The position numbers and the translations under genes are program-made. The notes under the pieces are model-generated. The model had not been told where the DNA came from, ran no database searches, and was given only the letters and a program-made list of their open reading frames with translations. Of a DNA stretch of 34,242 nucleotides, positions 34,215 to 34,242 are shown one piece after another. How positions within the stretch are numbered: the stretch's first letter is position 1; every line of letters begins with the position of its first letter. The stretch comes from Nephromyces sp. MM_2019 (lineage: Eukaryota; Apicomplexa; Aconoidasida; Nephromycida), in the NCBI GenBank assembly GCA_015657535.1, contig JADHZB010000863.1, forward strand, positions 1 through 34,242. The letters are read 5' to 3'.

Positions 34215-34242
34215 TTCACACACACACACACACACACACACA
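33910..34242 (+). other. start of LIS1 intron 5, CA-rich, to the window end
   Basis: After the inferred donor at 33910 the sequence turns CA-rich and AT-rich, has no WD40 continuation in any frame, and ends in long CA tracts (34152-34242). The remaining WD repeats must lie beyond the window. Confidence 0.6.

Overview
The window is AT-rich nuclear DNA (about three quarters A+T by eye) from a eukaryote with many introns. Five genes can be rebuilt as GT-AG spliced models whose reading frames close exactly. Stops include TAA, TAG and TGA, so the code looks standard, which argues against a ciliate. The LIS1 homologue is far too diverged for an animal, and a PqiA-like membrane protein sits nearby, so I favour a protist, perhaps an alveolate or apicomplexan relative. 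This assignment is inference only.

Layout. At 861-1708 (+) is a small three-exon gene for a 117-residue protein I do not recognise. At 3875-7353 (+) is a two-exon gene for a 959-residue PqiA-family polytopic membrane protein with an added acidic-repeat and extracytosolic C-terminal region. At 8378-12774 (-) is an 11-exon gene for a 378-residue HtrA/Deg-type serine protease with one PDZ domain. At 14278-15323 (-) is a two-exon gene for a secreted ML-domain (NPC2/MD-2-like) lipid-binding protein. At 16678-26127 (-) is a 15-exon gene for a protein of about 1031 residues with tandem BRCT-like domains and a C-terminal AT-hook; a 94-N assembly gap lies in one intron. From 31177 to the window end (+) is the 5' part of a LIS1 (PAFAH1B1-like) gene with LisH, coiled-coil and WD40 exons. 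Between the last two genes is about 5 kb of apparently non-coding DNA with diverged tandem repeats and two weak candidate exons.

The window has two textures. Left of about 18.2 kb the non-coding DNA is plain AT-rich sequence. To the right, introns and spacers are dominated by TG/CA/TA microsatellites and by minisatellites with units of about 22 to 73 bp, and CA-derived His-Thr codons appear inside real exons. In several introns the 5' part is TG-rich and the 3' part CA-rich, so the transcripts could fold on themselves. Left-side gene products point to membrane and secretory functions (PqiA-like transporter, ML lipid-binding protein, HtrA protease); right-side products are nuclear (BRCT/AT-hook) and cytoskeletal (LIS1, a dynein regulator). 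I see no operon, RNA gene, CRISPR array or intact transposon.
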